Shown: positions 37,743 to 46,900 of the stretch, piece after piece | Layout of the letters: each line of letters starts with the position of its first letter | Position numbering within the stretch: the stretch's first letter is position 1 | DNA from: Komagataella phaffii GS115 | Taxonomy: Eukaryota > Ascomycota > Pichiomycetes > Pichiales > Pichiaceae | Length of the DNA stretch: 64,000 nt | Direction of reading: 5' to 3' | Assembly (NCBI RefSeq): GCF_000027005.1 | Contig: NC_012963.1 | Span: 2,666,001 to 2,730,000 of the forward strand | The notes under the pieces: model-generated | Seen by the model: only the letters and a program-made list of their open reading frames with translations | The model's database searches: none | What the model was told of the DNA's origin: nothing | Program-made: the position numbers and the translations under genes

Positions 37743-38561
37743 TTATAGTTTGGATTTGTTCTTGCCAAACATATTCGATAATAATTTGATAAAGGCCTCT
37801 GGTTTCAAGTTCCTAGAACTGTAAACGGCCACATTCTTTAAACCCTGATCTACGGTATTGCTGCCATCTAACATTTGTTGAAGCATCTGCTTGGTGCCTG
37901 AGATGCACCAAGTCTGATGTTGAGCAATCTCCCTAGCAATCTTAAAACATGTTTGCAACCCGTCCTGCTTAGAGGCTACAACCTCACTGACCAAACCTAG
38001 CTTTTCAGCAACTCGGTAGTCAAATTCTTGACCGGTTAGAGCCAACTGATTTACCAAAGATGAGTTTCCGGCAATATGTGGCAGTCTTTGCAGAGTGCCT
38101 ATGTCGGCAGTAATTCCGACGCTGATCTCCTTAATGCCAAGTTTTGCATCCTTGGTGACCAAGCGAATTGCCACAGCAGACGCAATATCAATTGCCAATC
38201 CGTAGGCAATCCCGTGAATCAAACATATAACGGGCGTGTTAATCTCTGCTGGGGTTCCGATGCATTTTTGAAACTCGTTGACATGTTCAAGGAGTAACCT
38301 TTCTTGAGTCCGGCCGTCCTTGTGACTACCAATGTCGACAAACTCTTTGAAAGCGTCTCTTAGGTCCAATCCTGATGAAAAATTGGCTCCTTTACCCGAA
38401 AGGATTATCACTTTAACATCGTTTGATTGGTCAAGATGGAGTAATACCTCTCTGTATTCTCTCCAAGTCGGCTTGTTGAAAGCGTTAAAAACACGGGGTC
38501 TGTTGATCTCGACATGGGCAATAAAGTCTTCAGTCTTTACCTCAAAGTTCTCCCAAGTCAT
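37743..38561 (-). CDS. DCI1: Peroxisomal delta(3,5)-delta(2,4)-dienoyl-CoA isomerase
   Basis: This 272-residue protein of the enoyl-CoA hydratase/isomerase fold ends in Ser-Lys-Leu, a canonical PTS1 for peroxisomal import. All three acidic residues characteristic of dienoyl-CoA isomerases are present: Asp125 (GLAIDIAS), Glu145 (GIKEISVG) and Asp153 (TADIGTLQRLP). The oxyanion-hole segment is SSGLDLRDAF. It moves double bonds so that odd-position unsaturated fatty acids can be degraded by beta-oxidation. Length equals that of yeast Dci1 (271). The acidic residues separate it from Eci1, which lacks this triad. It converges on ENT3, with stop codons about 38 bp apart. Confidence 0.85.
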   Translation of the reverse strand: MTWENFEVKTEDFIAHVEINRPRVFNAFNKPTWREYREVLLHLDQSNDVKVIILSGKGANFSSGLDLRDAFKEFVDIGSHKDGRTQERLLLEHVNEFQKCIGTPAEINTPVICLIHGIAYGLAIDIASAVAIRLVTKDAKLGIKEISVGITADIGTLQRLPHIAGNSSLVNQLALTGQEFDYRVAEKLGLVSEVVASKQDGLQTCFKIAREIAQHQTWCISGTKQMLQQMLDGSNTVDQGLKNVAVYSSRNLKPEAFIKLLSNMFGKNKSKL

Positions 38562-39357
38562 TGTACGTTGGTTATTGGTTGCTGAAAGAGGAGGAGTTTT
38601 CTGTTAAGATTCGGTTTCCATGTTGAATGTACTCCAATGTCATGTGAAAATCTGGGGAAGGGTTAGCGAGGACGATTTAGGTGATTTGAGGGCACACTAG
38701 TCGGGCCATACAGATATTGGCACCAACAGAGATATAGTCTTACTAATAACCGAGCTTAAAACATTAATGGCATAGTACTATAATGCAAGTAAAACTCAAG
38801 TATTCTGGCTATTTACGTAATATCTGGTTTTTCAGTTCGACAATTGTCGAAGGGTGGAGACACTTCCTAACTGAATAACGATAGTAAAGGAATTACCTGC
38901 GAGAAGTTTGCAATGAACCATCGATGATCAAGAAACACCGTCATGCAACATTTCCCAACCGAACCGGTTGCCAAATCGTTGAGTAAATGATAAGAAAATT
39001 TCTGTCCAATGAACTTAATTTCTCGTGAAAAAATATCAATAGTTAGTCATTTGAATCATCGTGAATTGCCTATTAGACAATAAAACAACTCATCCGATTT
39101 CCCAACAAATGACTCTCAGTCCTGGAAATCAGCTTCCCACCAATAATATACTGAGTACGTCACCTCAAACTTTGATTTTAGTACATTTATTTAGCAGATG
39201 ACTTACAAAAAATTTCCTAATTAGGCCACCTCGATGATTCAATTATGCACCTCTCAGGACTGAAAAAAAAAAACCGATCTTCGATTGACAACTTCTGCGA
39301 ATATTTAAAGCACCAAATTTGGAGACTTTTGCTCTTCACCACAAACCTTAATAATTC
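38562..39357. promoter_or_regulatory. Divergent region between DCI1 and the permease gene
   Basis: This 796-bp, AT-rich spacer has no supported ORF. A TATTTAAAG at about 39302-39310 lies some 50 bp before the permease ATG and may act as its TATA element. The length suggests regulated expression of one or both genes. No RNA gene or repeat is recognised. Confidence 0.5.
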
Positions 39358-40878
39358 ATGGCTGAAGAACCAAAGACAAGGCTTGAAACAAGTTCACAAG
39401 ACTCAGACTCGAAGAACTTTGAGTATGATACCGAAGTTGTCGTGGCTGGTGATGATACCCCAACAACTAAGCAGCTGGATAAGGTTTATCGTCATTTAGA
39501 TTATAGAATCATTCCTGCCCTGTGGTGTCTTTACTTTTTGACTTCATTTGGGTCTTCTGCGTACGGAAACACTTTGACGATGAACGCAGAAACTGGTCAT
39601 TCCCTTATCCAGACCCTGAATTTGACTACCCATGACACTTCTACAGCCTCAGCATTGTATTACGTCGGTTACATTATTTTCGATGTCCCAATGAACCTGG
39701 CAATGACCAGAGTCTCTCCTCAGATGTGGCTGAGCCGTATTGTCATTACTGTTGGTCTGGTCTACACCTGTTATAGTGCTGCTACCAACAGTGGTGGCAT
39801 CATTGCTCTGAGATTCATAAGTGGTACTTGTGGAGCAGGTACATGGCCCGGTCTCTCCTACTATGTCACGTTATGGTATCCTAATGATAGAAGCGCCAGA
39901 AGAATTGGTTACTACTTCACTGCTGCCCAGATGTCCGCTGCCGCTGCTGGTTTGGTAGCTGCTGGTTTTCAAAAGATCAATATGAACGGAGGAAGAGAGG
40001 GATGGAAATGGATGTACATTACGTACGGATGCATTACAATGGCTGTTGGTATTTCCCTGATTTGGTGGCTACCTGATAGGCCCACCAACATCGACAAAGA
40101 AGCTCCAGACAACTGGCATTCCCGTTTCTTTACATCCCCCAAACCACTCACAGAGCAAGAACGAAGCATGCATAGGAAAGACCTTTCTGCAAAATACACC
40201 AAGATCGATTGGGGCTTGAAAGATGTTGTAAGAATCTTCTGCGATTTCAGAATCTGGCCCTTGGTCATGATGTATTTTGGAGTCGTCGGTGCTGGTTTTG
40301 GATTGGCCGTTTTTGGAACCACTATCATCAGAGCTAATAATCCAGGACTGTCGTCTATTAATGTATCTCTGTTGTACGCACCTATTTGGTTATTCGATCT
40401 TGCCGGTATTCTCCTCATCACTCCAATTGCTGACCGTTTTAAGAAGTATCGTCCCGTTTTCTTCTCTTGCTCATGTGTTATTATTATTGTTGGACTCATG
40501 GTGATGACCTATGCTGATGACAGTTGGAGCCGGTACGGTGGTCTTTTAATCTGTGGATTTGGTCTTGGACCCACAGTTCCAATTACCATGGCATGGACTG
40601 CAGAGATTTTTGGAAGAAGACACGGAGACGTTGGATGTGCCGTCAGTGCTGCGCTAGTTTCTGGTCTAGGAAACTTAGGTTCTGTCGTCTGTACTTACGC
40701 CCTGTATTCTGGATGGCCCGAAGACAGGGCTAGACTGTACAAGTACAGTAACATGATGCTAGTTCTGATTGTGGGCGTAAGTATTGTTTCAAGTTTCGCA
40801 TGTGTTTTGCTACAATACTTCTTAGGAGATTATTCTGAACCGAAGGAAGTGACATTGAATGAAGAGGACACGAAATAA
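39358..40878 (+). CDS. Major facilitator permease, Dal5 (anion:cation symporter) family
   Basis: The protein has 506 residues and about twelve hydrophobic spans between two polar ends. Family marks include IIPALWCLYFLTSFG in helix 1, YYVGYIIFDVPMNLAMTRVSPQMWL in helices 2-3, GTCGAGTWPGLSYYVTLWYP and the WKWMYITYG segment of helix 6. The second half has the FGLGPTVPITMAWTAEIFGRRHGDVGCA region. These are typical of the fungal allantoate/nicotinate/pantothenate permease group (Dal5, Tna1, Seo1, Fen2), which take up organic anions with protons at the plasma membrane. The substrate cannot be told from sequence by eye. It is followed, tail to tail 42 bp away, by the oxidoreductase gene. Confidence 0.88.
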   Translation: MAEEPKTRLETSSQDSDSKNFEYDTEVVVAGDDTPTTKQLDKVYRHLDYRIIPALWCLYFLTSFGSSAYGNTLTMNAETGHSLIQTLNLTTHDTSTASALYYVGYIIFDVPMNLAMTRVSPQMWLSRIVITVGLVYTCYSAATNSGGIIALRFISGTCGAGTWPGLSYYVTLWYPNDRSARRIGYYFTAAQMSAAAAGLVAAGFQKINMNGGREGWKWMYITYGCITMAVGISLIWWLPDRPTNIDKEAPDNWHSRFFTSPKPLTEQERSMHRKDLSAKYTKIDWGLKDVVRIFCDFRIWPLVMMYFGVVGAGFGLAVFGTTIIRANNPGLSSINVSLLYAPIWLFDLAGILLITPIADRFKKYRPVFFSCSCVIIIVGLMVMTYADDSWSRYGGLLICGFGLGPTVPITMAWTAEIFGRRHGDVGCAVSAALVSGLGNLGSVVCTYALYSGWPEDRARLYKYSNMMLVLIVGVSIVSSFACVLLQYFLGDYSEPKEVTLNEEDTK

Positions 40879-40920
40879 TGTTTTACGTTATTTAGAGTAA
40901 TTAAACAAAGGTTCTATAAT

Positions 40921-41958
40921 CTAAGCCTTTTCGACATCAATTGATTGTCCATTGCTCTTCAACGCAGCATCAACGATAGCTAAATGATGAAAGGCGACTT
41001 CTGGAGTCGTGATGTATCCAGAATAATCCTTCTTTAACAGCCCTTCACCAAAAACTTGAAATTCTCTCACCGGATCAAAATTTTCGTTTTCAACTTGAAT
41101 TTCTTCAGTCTTTCTCTCCGATTCAGCTGAAAAGCCTCCTGTGTTGATCGTAATCTTTGGGCTTGGAAGGGTTGGGGAAAAATCAAGGTAGATTGAGCCA
41201 TTGTCTCCTAAAATCTGGAAAATACCCTTTTTCTCAGTGTTTCCAAAGCAAGAACCATAGGTGAAAGTCCCGATCAGTCCACTCTCAGTTTCCATCAACG
41301 AATAAAGAGTGTCAACGGTTCCAGAGAGCTCTCTGATTTGAGTAGTTTTTGCAGAAACAGACTTAATATGGCCTAATATTCCAGTTAAAAGTGCTAGCTG
41401 ATGAACACCACCATCTGACAAGTAACCCCCAATATGTTTGGGATGTTGTCTCCATCCAGTGCTTAGATATTTGTTGTTAAAATTGAATGCACCAGTACTA
41501 GAGTACTGAAATGACACCAGTTTTCCAATTCTTGGCAACTCTTTTTTTATCAACTCAATTGATTTGTAGTAGGCCCATTGCTCTAAGATAAATACTGGCG
41601 TATCAGGGTATTTTCTGGATAATTCAACCACTTTGTGAGCATCCTCAAGATTGGCAGCGATGGGTTTCTCAATGGCAATGGGAATACCGTTAGAAAGAGC
41701 AGACTCAACGATTAAGGGATTATATTGAACCGGGAGCAAAGCATCAATGACATCAATTGAGTCCTTATCTGCTAGCAGCTCGTCTAATGAATCATAAACC
41801 TTAGTAATTCCAGCTTTCTTAGCAAAAGTTTCAGCCTTAGCCTTTGTCCTGTTGTAGCATCCAACAACTTGGTAGATGTTGTCCAACTTCTGCAAAGCAG
41901 GCAAATGGGTATCAGTGGCAAAGATTCCAGTTCCGACAACGGCAATTCTCAATGACAT
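40921..41958 (-). CDS. Gfo/Idh/MocA-type NADP-dependent oxidoreductase, YMR315W-like
   Basis: The protein has 345 residues. The N-terminal Rossmann fold begins RIAVVGTGIFATDTHLPAL, a nucleotide-binding glycine motif; VVGCYNRTKAKAE marks the end of the second strand. The catalytic lysine lies in the family motif EKP (IAIEKPIAAN). The C-terminal half is the alpha/beta substrate domain with GGYLSDGGVHQLALL. Length and start agree with S. cerevisiae Ymr315w, a stress-induced protein reported to help NADPH supply. The sugar or polyol substrate is unknown. It is divergent from the PhyH-type gene with 276 bp between the ATGs, so both may share a promoter. Confidence 0.85.
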   Translation of the reverse strand: MSLRIAVVGTGIFATDTHLPALQKLDNIYQVVGCYNRTKAKAETFAKKAGITKVYDSLDELLADKDSIDVIDALLPVQYNPLIVESALSNGIPIAIEKPIAANLEDAHKVVELSRKYPDTPVFILEQWAYYKSIELIKKELPRIGKLVSFQYSSTGAFNFNNKYLSTGWRQHPKHIGGYLSDGGVHQLALLTGILGHIKSVSAKTTQIRELSGTVDTLYSLMETESGLIGTFTYGSCFGNTEKKGIFQILGDNGSIYLDFSPTLPSPKITINTGGFSAESERKTEEIQVENENFDPVREFQVFGEGLLKKDYSGYITTPEVAFHHLAIVDAALKSNGQSIDVEKA

Positions 41959-42234
41959 TTTGTTCTGGTTGATGAAACGTTTTGAGTGGAAAGTTGGGAA
42001 GTGGTGGGTCTAATATAGGTAGAGGGATCGCGCAAGCTTGAGTTAATTGCGGGACATGCGGAATTTTATCCGGATTTGGTCGATGCTGAATGTCCGTTTA
42101 CCTGGCTAACGTAGCATTCGCGATGCCCCTGTCTCTTATCTAGCGTCAGACGAAGTGCACTGATTGGCATCTTCACACCAGAATCGAAATTAACGATCTC
42201 CTTACTATACTACTCAAGTATTGTGCGATCAAAT

Positions 42235-43152
42235 ATGCTGAGTTCTGAGGAGCTCAATAAATTTAACGATGAAGGCTGCGTTGTCATTGAAAATTTCTTG
42301 AGTAAAGAGCAAGTGTCAGAACTAGTCCAAGAGGCAGATCGGCTACTTGCAAAGATAGATATTAAAACTCATCCTCTTACAAAGTTCAGCACCGCAGAGG
42401 ATGACGATAATCATGTGGGAGATAAGTATTTTTTGGAGTCGAGCGACAGAATTCATTACTTTTTTGAAGTGGAGGCGTTTGATGAAGATGGAAAATTAAC
42501 CAAGCCTGTGGAGAAGGCAATTAACAAGATTGGTCATGGTTTACATTTTTTGAATGAAAAATATGCTGCGATCACCATTAATGAACGTATAAGTTCAATT
42601 GCTAGACAATTGAAGTTCCACGATCCAAGAGTGTTGCAGAGCATGCTGATTCTTAAACAGCCTGAAATTGGGGGGAAAGTGCCATCCCACCAAGATGGTG
42701 AGTTTTTATTTACGGAGCCCCAGTCTTGCATAGGGTTTTGGTTTGCCCTAGAGGACTGTACAGTAGATAATGGCTGCCTTAGTTTTATTCCTGGGTCCCA
42801 TAAAGTATTTCCTGTCGAAAAGAGATTTGTGAAAGACTTGAAGAAGGGTTCAGGAACAAAATTTGTGGACCCAAAAACTCTTGAAGATTGGAGTCTGGAC
42901 ACGAGTTCTGAAAGCTATATCCAGAAAAATGATGAGTCTCAGTTTGTGAAAGTCGAAATACCTGCTGGATCTCTGGTATTGATTCACAATTCGGTGGTTC
43001 ATAAATCGGAGAAAAACACAAGTGGAAAATCCAGATATGCTTATACTTTTCATTGTATTGAGGGGACTGCCGAATACGACGAATTGAACTGGTTACAAAT
43101 TCCTCCAAACAATCCGTCAGGAACATCGCAGATCACCAAACTGTGCACTTAA
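42235..43152 (+). CDS. PhyH-type iron/2-oxoglutarate dioxygenase
   Basis: The protein has 305 residues from the first ATG. It is a phytanoyl-CoA dioxygenase family member resembling PHYHD1. The iron ligands are His152 and Asp154 in HQDGEF and a distal His256 (VVHKSEKN), with Arg267 (SRYAYTFH) placed to hold 2-oxoglutarate. The N-terminus has the usual FNDEGCVVIENFLSKEQV segment. No peroxisomal targeting signal is visible at the C-terminus (ends TKLCT), unlike true phytanoyl-CoA hydroxylase, so it is probably cytosolic. The substrate is unknown. S. cerevisiae lacks an obvious homologue that I recall. Its stop codon lies one base from that of KXD1. Confidence 0.85.
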   Translation: MLSSEELNKFNDEGCVVIENFLSKEQVSELVQEADRLLAKIDIKTHPLTKFSTAEDDDNHVGDKYFLESSDRIHYFFEVEAFDEDGKLTKPVEKAINKIGHGLHFLNEKYAAITINERISSIARQLKFHDPRVLQSMLILKQPEIGGKVPSHQDGEFLFTEPQSCIGFWFALEDCTVDNGCLSFIPGSHKVFPVEKRFVKDLKKGSGTKFVDPKTLEDWSLDTSSESYIQKNDESQFVKVEIPAGSLVLIHNSVVHKSEKNTSGKSRYAYTFHCIEGTAEYDELNWLQIPPNNPSGTSQITKLCT

Positions 43153-43153
43153 T

Positions 43154-43699
43154 TTAACCGTAAAGATCTTCTTCATCGTTTGTGATATTATTGTTAACTT
43201 TGTTGTAAGCCTTGGAGTATTCAATCGGGTATTCTATCTTGACGTACTTGGTAATTTTTTTGATTCTCTTCTTCGATGATGCTAAGTCTTGATTTATCTG
43301 CAATATGACTTTCTTGGCCTGCTGATATTTGACCAGGTGACTTTTCAACCGCGTCTCCAATTCCAGCAGCTTCTTTAGGACCAAGTCATTTTGGTTGTTG
43401 AGTTCCCCGGAGAGCTGGGATTGAATGACCATAGCTTTGTCCAATGCAACACTTTTGAGAGACGCGTTAATGCTATTGATCAGATAGTCGACGGGACTAA
43501 AGTCAGATCCATCTCTTTTGGAGTATTTATTCAGGTCGCTTCTTTGTTCTCTTGAAGATGGGTTGTTGCGGAAAGCCCTAAAATCATTTTGGGAAGAGAT
43601 ACTGCTATCGGAATCGCTCTGATCATCAATTGGATCGTAGCTGTATTCTACAGGATCTAATGCAAATGAGGCACTATCGACAGAAGGTGACCTGGGCAT
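43154..43699 (-). CDS. KXD1: BLOC-1 subunit Kxd1 (KxDL domain)
   Basis: The protein has 181 residues. The first 70 are acidic and Ser-rich. Residues about 85-155 form the helical KxDL domain (VALDKAMVIQSQLSGELNNQ and the following LETRLKSHLVKYQQAKK). Its position next to the MPC1-containing cluster helps: in S. cerevisiae, KXD1 (YGL079W) neighbours MPC1 (YGL080W), which here lies 5 kb away. Yeast BLOC-1 sits on endosomes and recruits the Rab5 GAP Msb3. The gene is divergent from APL5, a subunit of AP-3, another endosome coat. The call rests on the motif and length (218 in S. cerevisiae). Confidence 0.75.
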   Translation of the reverse strand: MPRSPSVDSASFALDPVEYSYDPIDDQSDSDSSISSQNDFRAFRNNPSSREQRSDLNKYSKRDGSDFSPVDYLINSINASLKSVALDKAMVIQSQLSGELNNQNDLVLKKLLELETRLKSHLVKYQQAKKVILQINQDLASSKKRIKKITKYVKIEYPIEYSKAYNKVNNNITNDEEDLYG

Positions 43700-44056
43700 T
43701 GCTTGGGAGATGGTACCCTGGAAGAATCTCGTGCACTCCTAAGTGTATTTCCAGATATTCCTCCTTCCAAGTGACATATTCGCTCCCCCTAGGAGGGGAA
43801 CTTATAAGAAAGTGGCTAAATGTAGCAGACAAAAGGTGTGCAAGAACGACTTTATACGATAATTTCACTGTCAATGTATGGTAGATAGTTGAGGCCAAGC
43901 GACAACAGACGATCTAGCCCTGAATCTCATGACAGTAGCTTTTCCTGGCTCCTTCGATTCACCTTCTTATACAGTCGATTTCGGATGTTACCAATCCCGC
44001 GACATTCTTCGATAAACTCATCATTTTACTTCTACTCATTCTAGCCAAACACACTG
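43700..44056. promoter_or_regulatory. Divergent promoter region of KXD1 and APL5
   Basis: This 357-bp spacer lies between start codons of two endosomal trafficking genes. No other gene is recognised. A CCTAGGAGG palindrome-like segment occurs near 43788-43797. Confidence 0.5.
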
Positions 44057-46759
44057 ATGACTGACGTCAAGTCCCGACTAAGGCCTTTCGGAATATCTTT
44101 CGAAAAGTCACTGAGTGACTTGATTAAGGGAATTCGATCAAATAATGAGGATCCCGACAAATTGCTTCTTTTTTTGGAGGAGTCAATCCAAGAGTGTAGG
44201 GAAGAACTAAGGGCGAACGACCTGCAGCTGAAATCCACCGCAGTTCTCAAACTAGCTTACTTGGAGATGTACGGTTTTGATATGTCTTGGTGTTCATTTC
44301 AGATATTGGAGGTGATGAGCAGTAGTAATTTTCAGCACAAAAGAATAGGGTATCTGGCAGCTATGCAAATCATGATAAGAAACGATAATGACGACGCATT
44401 GATGTTAATGACCAATTTACTGAAGAAAGATCTGACCAGCTCCAACCAAGTTGAGGCAGGTCTTGCGTTAAGTGGGATTGCCTCCATAGTAACCACAGAA
44501 TTGGCCCACGATGTATGTGAGGATATAGTCAGAATGTTATCCCATTCGTCTCCTTTCATCAGGAAGAAAGCCGTCCTCGCCATGTTCAAAATTTTTCTCA
44601 AATACCCAGACTTTTTGAGGTCTTTCTATCCCCGATTGATAGAACGCTTGAGTGATGACGACACGTCTGTGGTCAGTGCTACTGTGAATGTAGTCTGTGA
44701 ATTGGCTAACAAGAACCCTAAGAACTATGTCGAGTTGGCACCACAACTTTATGAACTGCTGACGTCGTCTAAGAACAATTGGATGGTTATCAGGCTGTTG
44801 AAATTGTTTTCGTCCTTATCTTTGGTAGAACCTAGGTTAAAAAAGAAAATGCTCCCAGCGATCTTGAATATTTTGACCAAAACAGAAGCTTTATCTTTGG
44901 TTTACGAATGTATTGACTGTATTCTAACAGGTAAAATGCTTGCAGAAGATGATTACAAACTTGCAAAATTAATGGTTGAAAGGCTCTTAGTTTTCTTTGA
45001 AGCGGATGATGCCAATTTAAAGTACGTCGCCCTATCTGCATTCATCAAAATTATGACTATTCATAGATCCTTTATTTCACAGCATTCTAAGGTGGTACTA
45101 GACGGAATAAATGACACAGACTTGGCTATTAGAGAAAAAGCTTTATCATTATTGGATGCTCTTGTCACCGAAGAGAATATCACCAAGATTGTCTCAAAAA
45201 TGATGCTTTTGCTATTACCAAATGATGACGATACTTCAGAATCTACAATGTCACGATTTGAATCTTTTCAAAAACAGCAAATGGCAATCATCCCGAAATC
45301 TTTCAAGCTTCTTGTTATAAAGAAAATTATTTCCATTTGTTGTGAAAAGAACTATCAACTAATTCCAAACTTTTCTTGGTATGCTAATGTGCTATACGAT
45401 TTCATCAAGCTAAATGCCTCCTTAGACATCCAACAAGTTCAGTCGCTCATTTCGGAGCAGTTCGTTAACTTAGCATTACGTGTGCCAAGTATTCGACCTG
45501 AGTTGGTGTCCATGTGTTTGGCAACTTTGAGAGATTCAAACAATTATTCGACATTTGAAGATGGGCTTAAAGATTGCGTATGGATAGTTGGAGAGTATTA
45601 CGACGAATACACCGAAGGTGAATCGGAGTTTGAACACGAAGAAGATGATGAAGGAGGGCATAAACTCAATGGATTTGAGATTATAACCGATCTAACAAAG
45701 GTAGAGTTTTTTGCTCAAACAGATCCTACTACGCTCTCGATACTAATTCATAACTTGGTTAAAGTTTTTGCCAAGTTTGTTTGTTCATTGAAATCCGATT
45801 GGAACGAATCTACTGTGGAAATGGTAACTAACTTGAATCAGATATTACTCGACTGGTTGGAGCAGTTCCAATCACATGTGAATACAGAAGTACAAGAAAG
45901 AAGTGCCTCATTTATTGAAGTTCTGAAGCTAATTCCAGAAAGCTTAAGTCCTAGTGGACCCTCTGGGTTTGTGGAGGACGTATTGTTAGGGTTTTTCAAC
46001 GGCCAAACGCTAAAACCGGTGTCCTATTTGACCCAACAGAAAATAACAATACCAGAGGATGTAGATCTGGACAAACCGTTTTACCCTGGTGCGTTGGAGG
46101 AATTCATCGCCAAACACAAACCGTTGGAAGAGTCTGATCATGAGAGCATATACAACTATTGGAGCGACTCACAGGAAAGTGAACCACAGGAAAAATATCC
46201 GGAAGATGATATAGAAAGGTTAGAACGCATCAGGGATGATCCGTTCTACATAGGAATGGACACCGTTCCCAACTCTGAAAGCCCAAGCCAGGATTTGATC
46301 TCCATTGACTCAAGGGACACTCCAGCAATCAAGAAAAAGCCCAGTTCCGGTAAAAGCAAGAAGAAAGTCAGAGTCAACAGAGAAAAGGTATTGATCTTAG
46401 ATGATGATCTGACTCCTAATGTCGGTTTACTTGACTTGGAGTCAGAAAGCGTGTCTCGTAATAGCGGAAGGAGTCGGAAAGGATTGTTGATTGACTCTTC
46501 AAACCTGGACAAGTTCGATATCAATGCTGATTCAGACGCTTACAATAAAGGCACTAATGGAGGGGGAACTTACGGAGAGTATGAAGTTAACCAATTAGTA
46601 GAGGAGATGAAAGGATTGCAGACTGAGCAAGGCACAAGCAGCTCTAAAGTAAAGAAAAAGAAGAAGAAAGAAACTGGGATCGGGTTGGAAGATGTTGAGG
46701 GTGAGCCAAAGAAACTTAAAAGGAAAAAGAAAAAGAAGAAGGCCGTAATCCAAGAATAG
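44057..46759 (+). CDS. APL5: AP-3 adaptor complex delta subunit
   Basis: The protein has 900 residues. The N-terminal 600 form an adaptin alpha-solenoid starting SLSDLIKGIRSNNEDPDKLL and continuing KSTAVLKLAYLEMYGFDMSWCSFQILEVMSS, a segment diagnostic of delta-adaptin. An acidic stretch follows (ESEFEHEEDDEGG). The C-terminal 250 residues are disordered and end in lysine-rich clusters. AP-3 carries alkaline phosphatase, Vam3 and other cargo from Golgi to vacuole without passing through the multivesicular body. Length is close to S. cerevisiae Apl5 (932). APL5, DDC1 and RSA1 are also consecutive in S. cerevisiae (YPL195W-YPL193W). Confidence 0.95.
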   Translation: MTDVKSRLRPFGISFEKSLSDLIKGIRSNNEDPDKLLLFLEESIQECREELRANDLQLKSTAVLKLAYLEMYGFDMSWCSFQILEVMSSSNFQHKRIGYLAAMQIMIRNDNDDALMLMTNLLKKDLTSSNQVEAGLALSGIASIVTTELAHDVCEDIVRMLSHSSPFIRKKAVLAMFKIFLKYPDFLRSFYPRLIERLSDDDTSVVSATVNVVCELANKNPKNYVELAPQLYELLTSSKNNWMVIRLLKLFSSLSLVEPRLKKKMLPAILNILTKTEALSLVYECIDCILTGKMLAEDDYKLAKLMVERLLVFFEADDANLKYVALSAFIKIMTIHRSFISQHSKVVLDGINDTDLAIREKALSLLDALVTEENITKIVSKMMLLLLPNDDDTSESTMSRFESFQKQQMAIIPKSFKLLVIKKIISICCEKNYQLIPNFSWYANVLYDFIKLNASLDIQQVQSLISEQFVNLALRVPSIRPELVSMCLATLRDSNNYSTFEDGLKDCVWIVGEYYDEYTEGESEFEHEEDDEGGHKLNGFEIITDLTKVEFFAQTDPTTLSILIHNLVKVFAKFVCSLKSDWNESTVEMVTNLNQILLDWLEQFQSHVNTEVQERSASFIEVLKLIPESLSPSGPSGFVEDVLLGFFNGQTLKPVSYLTQQKITIPEDVDLDKPFYPGALEEFIAKHKPLEESDHESIYNYWSDSQESEPQEKYPEDDIERLERIRDDPFYIGMDTVPNSESPSQDLISIDSRDTPAIKKKPSSGKSKKKVRVNREKVLILDDDLTPNVGLLDLESESVSRNSGRSRKGLLIDSSNLDKFDINADSDAYNKGTNGGGTYGEYEVNQLVEEMKGLQTEQGTSSSKVKKKKKKETGIGLEDVEGEPKKLKRKKKKKKAVIQE

Positions 46760-46900
46760 AGAGGCCAAAAAGTATATATATCAAGGCCCTCTCTTGGGCA
46801 TCTCCAGTCGTTGGTTGGTAGAGGGTATGTATGTATTTACATAGATTCATATCGCGCCTTGTAACATATCATTCCTATCAGATTTAAGCTTTGTGATTAC

